Shown: positions 5,956-7,590 of the stretch, one piece after another | Layout: each line of letters opens with the position of its first letter | How positions within the stretch are numbered: position 1 is the stretch's first letter | DNA from: Acidobacteriota bacterium | GTDB taxonomy: Bacteria; Acidobacteriota; Blastocatellia; Pyrinomonadales; Pyrinomonadaceae | Direction of reading: 5' to 3' | NCBI GenBank assembly: GCA_003222835.1 | Contig: QHXE01000134.1 | Coordinates: 1-7,590, forward strand | DNA: 7,590 nucleotides | Translations under genes and position numbers: made by a program | Notes under the pieces: generated by a model | Seen by the model: only the letters and a program-made list of their open reading frames with translations | Told to the model about the DNA's origin: nothing | Databases searched by the model: none

Positions 5956-6373
5956 TCGCGCCTGAAGATTCTCTTGCTGCTATTAGACTCTTGATTAGAT
6001 CGGCCAACTCGCTCGGCTCGAAAGGCGTCGAGATGTACTCATCGCATCCGGCCTCGATCGCCAGCGAGCGGTATTCGTCAGCGCCATAAGCTGAAACGGC
6101 GACAATCGGGGTCTGGCGCAGTGCCTGATATTCCCGTATTCGCTGAGTAGCGTCAAGGCCATTCATCCCGGGCATCATCATATCCATGATGATTAGGTCA
6201 GGCAGCTCTCGCTCAGCGGCGGCAATTGCTTCTTCGCCGGTTTCAGCTTCGATCACGCGATAGCCGTGCTTCAACAGCCAGAGTTTCATCATCAGGCGCG
6301 TGTCGTCGAAGTCTTCGACGAGCAGGATCGTGCCCGGAGAGTCTCTACGAAAAGCGGCGCTTTGACTTTCCAT
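5927..6373 (-). CDS. Single-domain response regulator (CheY-like receiver) lacking the conserved lysine
   Basis: A 148-residue stand-alone receiver with no output domain, expected to signal by protein contact in the cytoplasm. From the ATG at 6373: acidic pocket Glu20/Asp21 (LLVEDFDD), phospho-acceptor Asp64 (DLIIMDMMMPGMNG), the Ser94 switch position (VAVSAYG) and the aromatic switch Tyr113 (CDEYIS). The invariant Lys before the cis-proline is replaced: the sequence reads IS-Thr116-PF where family members have xxKPF, with codon ACG (AAG would be Lys). In CheY this Lys (Lys109) is needed to transmit the phosphorylation switch, so this receiver may be constitutive, slowly switching or mechanistically divergent. 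No histidine kinase is nearby. The start is uncertain: a TTG three codons upstream (6382) is possible, and neither start has a good ribosome site. The gene follows tRNA-Arg by about 28 bases and overlaps the secreted-protein gene. Confidence 0.9.
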   Translation of the reverse strand: MESQSAAFRRDSPGTILLVEDFDDTRLMMKLWLLKHGYRVIEAETGEEAIAAAERELPDLIIMDMMMPGMNGLDATQRIREYQALRQTPIVAVSAYGADEYRSLAIEAGCDEYISTPFEPSELADLIKSLIAARESSGANALPSNLEG

Positions 6374-6401
6374 CGACTGCAACAGGGGGATGGGTAAGGA
6401 G

Positions 6402-6478
6402 TGGTACCCGCGGCAGGGGTCGAACCTGCGACCTTTCGCTCCGGAGGCGAACGCTCTAATCCACTGAGCTACGCGGGC
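6402..6478 (-). tRNA. trnR: tRNA-Arg (anticodon CCG)
   Basis: A complete 77-base cloverleaf on the minus strand, with CCA encoded in the genome (6404-6402). The acceptor stem GCCCGCG pairs with CGCGGGT (one G-U at the end). The D-arm is GCTC/GAGC. The anticodon stem TTCGC/GCGAA encloses the loop CTCCGGA, giving anticodon CCG, which reads the Arg codon CGG. The T-arm is GCAGG-TTCGACC-CCTGC. No terminator is seen before the response-regulator gene that follows in the same direction. No duplicated 3' end or integrase suggests use as an attachment site. Confidence 0.97.
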
Positions 6479-6530
6479 ACGGGGCGTCTAAAACGATAGC
6501 ATAGCGATGTAAGACAGGGCTAGGGGATCG

Positions 6531-6600
6531 AAAGCAGAAAGCAGAAGCCAGAGGCAGCGAGGATCCTGACTTCCGACCTCTGATCTCTGACCTCTGCTTT
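6531..6600. repeat. Imperfect inverted repeat of CAGA/TCTG words behind the DUF47 gene
   Basis: The 24-base arm 6531-6554 (starts AAAGCAGAAAGCAG, ends CCAGAGG) matches the reverse complement of 6577-6600 at 18 of 24 positions, with a 22-base loop. The last two bases of the second arm are part of the DUF47 stop codon (6599-6601). Read in the gene's direction it ends in a CTGCTTTCTGCTTT run, loosely like a terminator. It separates the DUF47 gene from tRNA-Arg. No convincing promoter for the tRNA was found in 6479-6530. Confidence 0.5.
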
Positions 6601-7222
6601 ATGAATGCTTGATAATCACACCTTCAATAATATTCGCGACATTCTCGCAGCGATCGACGGCGGCTTCCAGTCTTTCGTATACATCCTTCCATTTAATTAC
6701 CGTTAGCGGATCGCGAGTGTCGTGAAACAGTCCGGCGACTGCGCGCTGGTAAATGTCGTCGCCCTCGTGCTCCAGACGATGAAGCTCAACCAGTCGCGTG
6801 GTCACGCCCTTCGGTTTATCAAGGATCGAAACAACTTCGTGCAGTTGCCGAGCCATGCGCTGGATCACGCCGGCCAGTTGCTGCGCCGGTTCGGTGATTT
6901 CGTGGATATCGTACATGACCACAGCGCGCGCGGCGCCATCGACCAGGTCGACCACGTCATCGAGCGCCTTGGACATCATGTAGATATCTTCGCGATCGAA
7001 TGGCGTAATAAAAGATTGATTCAAGCGCGTCGCTACGTTATGAGTCAGATCGTCGCAGGCGTGTTCGATGATCTTGATGCGGTGCGCGTAGTCCTGATAG
7101 TCGCCATCACGATGCGAAAGCATCTCGACCAGCGTGTTGGCAGCCTCGTTGATATGCGAGGTCATCTGCGCGAAAAGCGAAAAATATTGTTCTTCGCGTG
7201 GTAAAAGCTTTGCGAATAGCAT
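6599..7222 (-). CDS. DUF47 / PhoU-like family protein (PhoU_div)
   Basis: A 207-residue, all-helical cytoplasmic protein related to PhoU, a regulator of phosphate uptake. Family features: MLFAKLLPREEQYFSLF at the N-terminus; repeated acidic metal-binding (E/D)xxxD patterns at IIEHACDDLTH (51-61), FDREDIYMMSKALDDVVDLVD (75-95), LEHEGDDIY (150-158) and VYERLEAAVDRCENVANII (181-199). Length and pattern fit the family throughout, with no truncation. AGGAG ends 6 bases before the ATG. DUF47 genes usually lie directly beside a pit low-affinity phosphate transporter gene and are thought to modulate it. Here the next gene downstream is a tRNA and the upstream neighbour is divergent, so no partner is visible. 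An AT-rich stretch upstream (7236-7260) includes a TAAAAT that might be a -10, without a convincing -35. Confidence 0.92.
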   Translation of the reverse strand: MLFAKLLPREEQYFSLFAQMTSHINEAANTLVEMLSHRDGDYQDYAHRIKIIEHACDDLTHNVATRLNQSFITPFDREDIYMMSKALDDVVDLVDGAARAVVMYDIHEITEPAQQLAGVIQRMARQLHEVVSILDKPKGVTTRLVELHRLEHEGDDIYQRAVAGLFHDTRDPLTVIKWKDVYERLEAAVDRCENVANIIEGVIIKHS

Positions 7223-7322
7223 TTCGAACTCCTGCGGTTTTCAAAGAAAATTTTAAACAATCCTGAACTCTTTTGAAAGGCGTGAAGTCTAGCGGACGAC
7301 GGAACAGATGTCTATAGCAGGT

Positions 7323-7424
7323 GCTTTGGCCTTTGGGCTTTGGTCTTTGGGCTTTGATTTGGGTCATTCTTACAGGCTCACGAAAACAGTCAAAGACCCA
7401 AGAACAAAGTCCTAAGACCAAAGC
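7323..7424. repeat. Long imperfect inverted repeat of CTTTGGN words between divergent genes
   Basis: Arm 7323-7357 matches the reverse complement of 7390-7424 at 29 of 35 positions, with a 32-base loop. The left arm is also a tandem repeat: CTTTGGCCTTTGGG (7324-7337) and CTTTGGTCTTTGGG (7338-7351) differ at one base, giving an underlying 7-base period. It fills the middle of the 247-base gap between the divergent DUF47 and right-edge genes. No protein-coding gene is supported in this gap. It could extrude as a cruciform or fold in a leader transcript. Confidence 0.65.
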
Positions 7425-7469
7425 CGCAACTTGCAAATCGCTGCCTTAGTCGTATATCAAGGTGGCTGC

Positions 7470-7590
7470 ATGGCCGAAACATCTGATTACTCGCAAGTGG
7501 TCGAGTTGTTGCGCGCGGAATCCGAAGCAATTGCGAAAGCGGCTTCGCGTTTGCTGGCAGAGGAAGTCGATCGGGTCGTCGCGATCCTTA
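7470..7590 (+). CDS. Probable SIS-domain sugar-phosphate isomerase (KpsF/GutQ/KdsD-like), N-terminus only
   Basis: The first 40 codons of a gene that continues past the window. The product begins MAETSDYSQVVELLRAESEA and continues IAKAASRLLAEEVDRVVAIL. An N-terminal helix of the form LxxExxAIxxxxxRLxxxxxxAVxLI is typical just before the GKVVVxGxGKSG SIS motif in D-arabinose-5-phosphate isomerases, which make the precursor of Kdo for lipopolysaccharide. The SIS motif itself lies outside the window, so this is inferred from a short match; other SIS proteins such as MurQ-like enzymes remain possible. AAGGTGG sits 4 bases before the ATG and supports the start. Confidence 0.55.
   Translation, partial: MAETSDYSQVVELLRAESEAIAKAASRLLAEEVDRVVAIL

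Noticed and set aside
6402..6478. tRNA-Arg as an integration site of a genomic island
   Set aside because: No direct repeat of the tRNA 3' end, no integrase and no change in gene character on either side.
6722..7204. A 160-codon + strand open frame inside the DUF47 gene
   Set aside because: Antisense to a gene matching its family along the whole length; no ribosome site and no recognisable motifs.
7107..7436. A 109-codon minus-strand frame running from the palindromic gap into the DUF47 gene
   Set aside because: Most of it is made of the CTTTGG repeat region and another frame of DUF47; no plausible start context.
7431..7458. TTGCAA and TATATC as a promoter for the right-edge gene
   Set aside because: Only 4 of 6 matches in each box, and initiation would fall at or after the ribosome site at 7459-7465, leaving no usable leader.

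Overview
The window carries ordinary bacterial chromosomal genes. It holds the end of a stringent-response synthetase, a pair of M16 metallopeptidase genes, a ribbon-helix-helix-like protein, an MscL channel, a secreted protein of unknown function, a single-domain response regulator, a tRNA-Arg(CCG), a DUF47/PhoU-like protein, and the start of what looks like a SIS-domain sugar-phosphate isomerase. The moderately GC-rich coding sequence, the family mix and the repeat-rich intergenic gaps recall Acidobacteriota (Blastocatellia/Pyrinomonadales-like genomes). That placement is an impression and has not been tested. No phage, insertion sequence, integrase, CRISPR array or obvious new multi-gene defence system is visible.

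Layout: the rel-type gene enters from the left on the + strand and ends at 690. It converges on a long block of minus-strand genes. Read in their own direction from the right, these are the DUF47 gene (7222-6599), tRNA-Arg (6478-6402), the response regulator (6373-5927), the secreted protein that overlaps it (5955-5236), mscL (5067-4636), the RHH-like gene (4435-4004), the catalytic M16 gene (3771-2368) and the non-catalytic M16 gene (2117-744). At the right edge a + strand gene starts at 7470, divergent from the DUF47 gene.

How the genes relate: the two M16 products are complementary. One has the zinc site HxxEH and lacks the C-terminal Arg/Tyr substrate-binding signature. The other has lost the zinc site and keeps that signature, so an obligate heterodimer is likely. 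The response regulator follows the tRNA with no visible terminator and overlaps the secreted protein gene, so those three may share a transcript. DUF47 proteins usually accompany Pit phosphate transporters, but no pit gene is present here.

The most unusual content is between the genes. (1) The M16 pair is split by a cluster of REP-like units (2184-2342). Each unit has a conserved ACTCCT/AGGAGT hairpin, a second hairpin of different sequence, and a CTATAAACATT tail; two units face each other and a third is truncated. (2) Four gaps hold imperfect inverted repeats built from simple-sequence words, each with its own vocabulary. Three of them begin at or within five bases of a stop codon. (3) A 17-base hairpin-forming motif occurs in inverted orientation in two gaps. 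None of these repeats encodes a protein.
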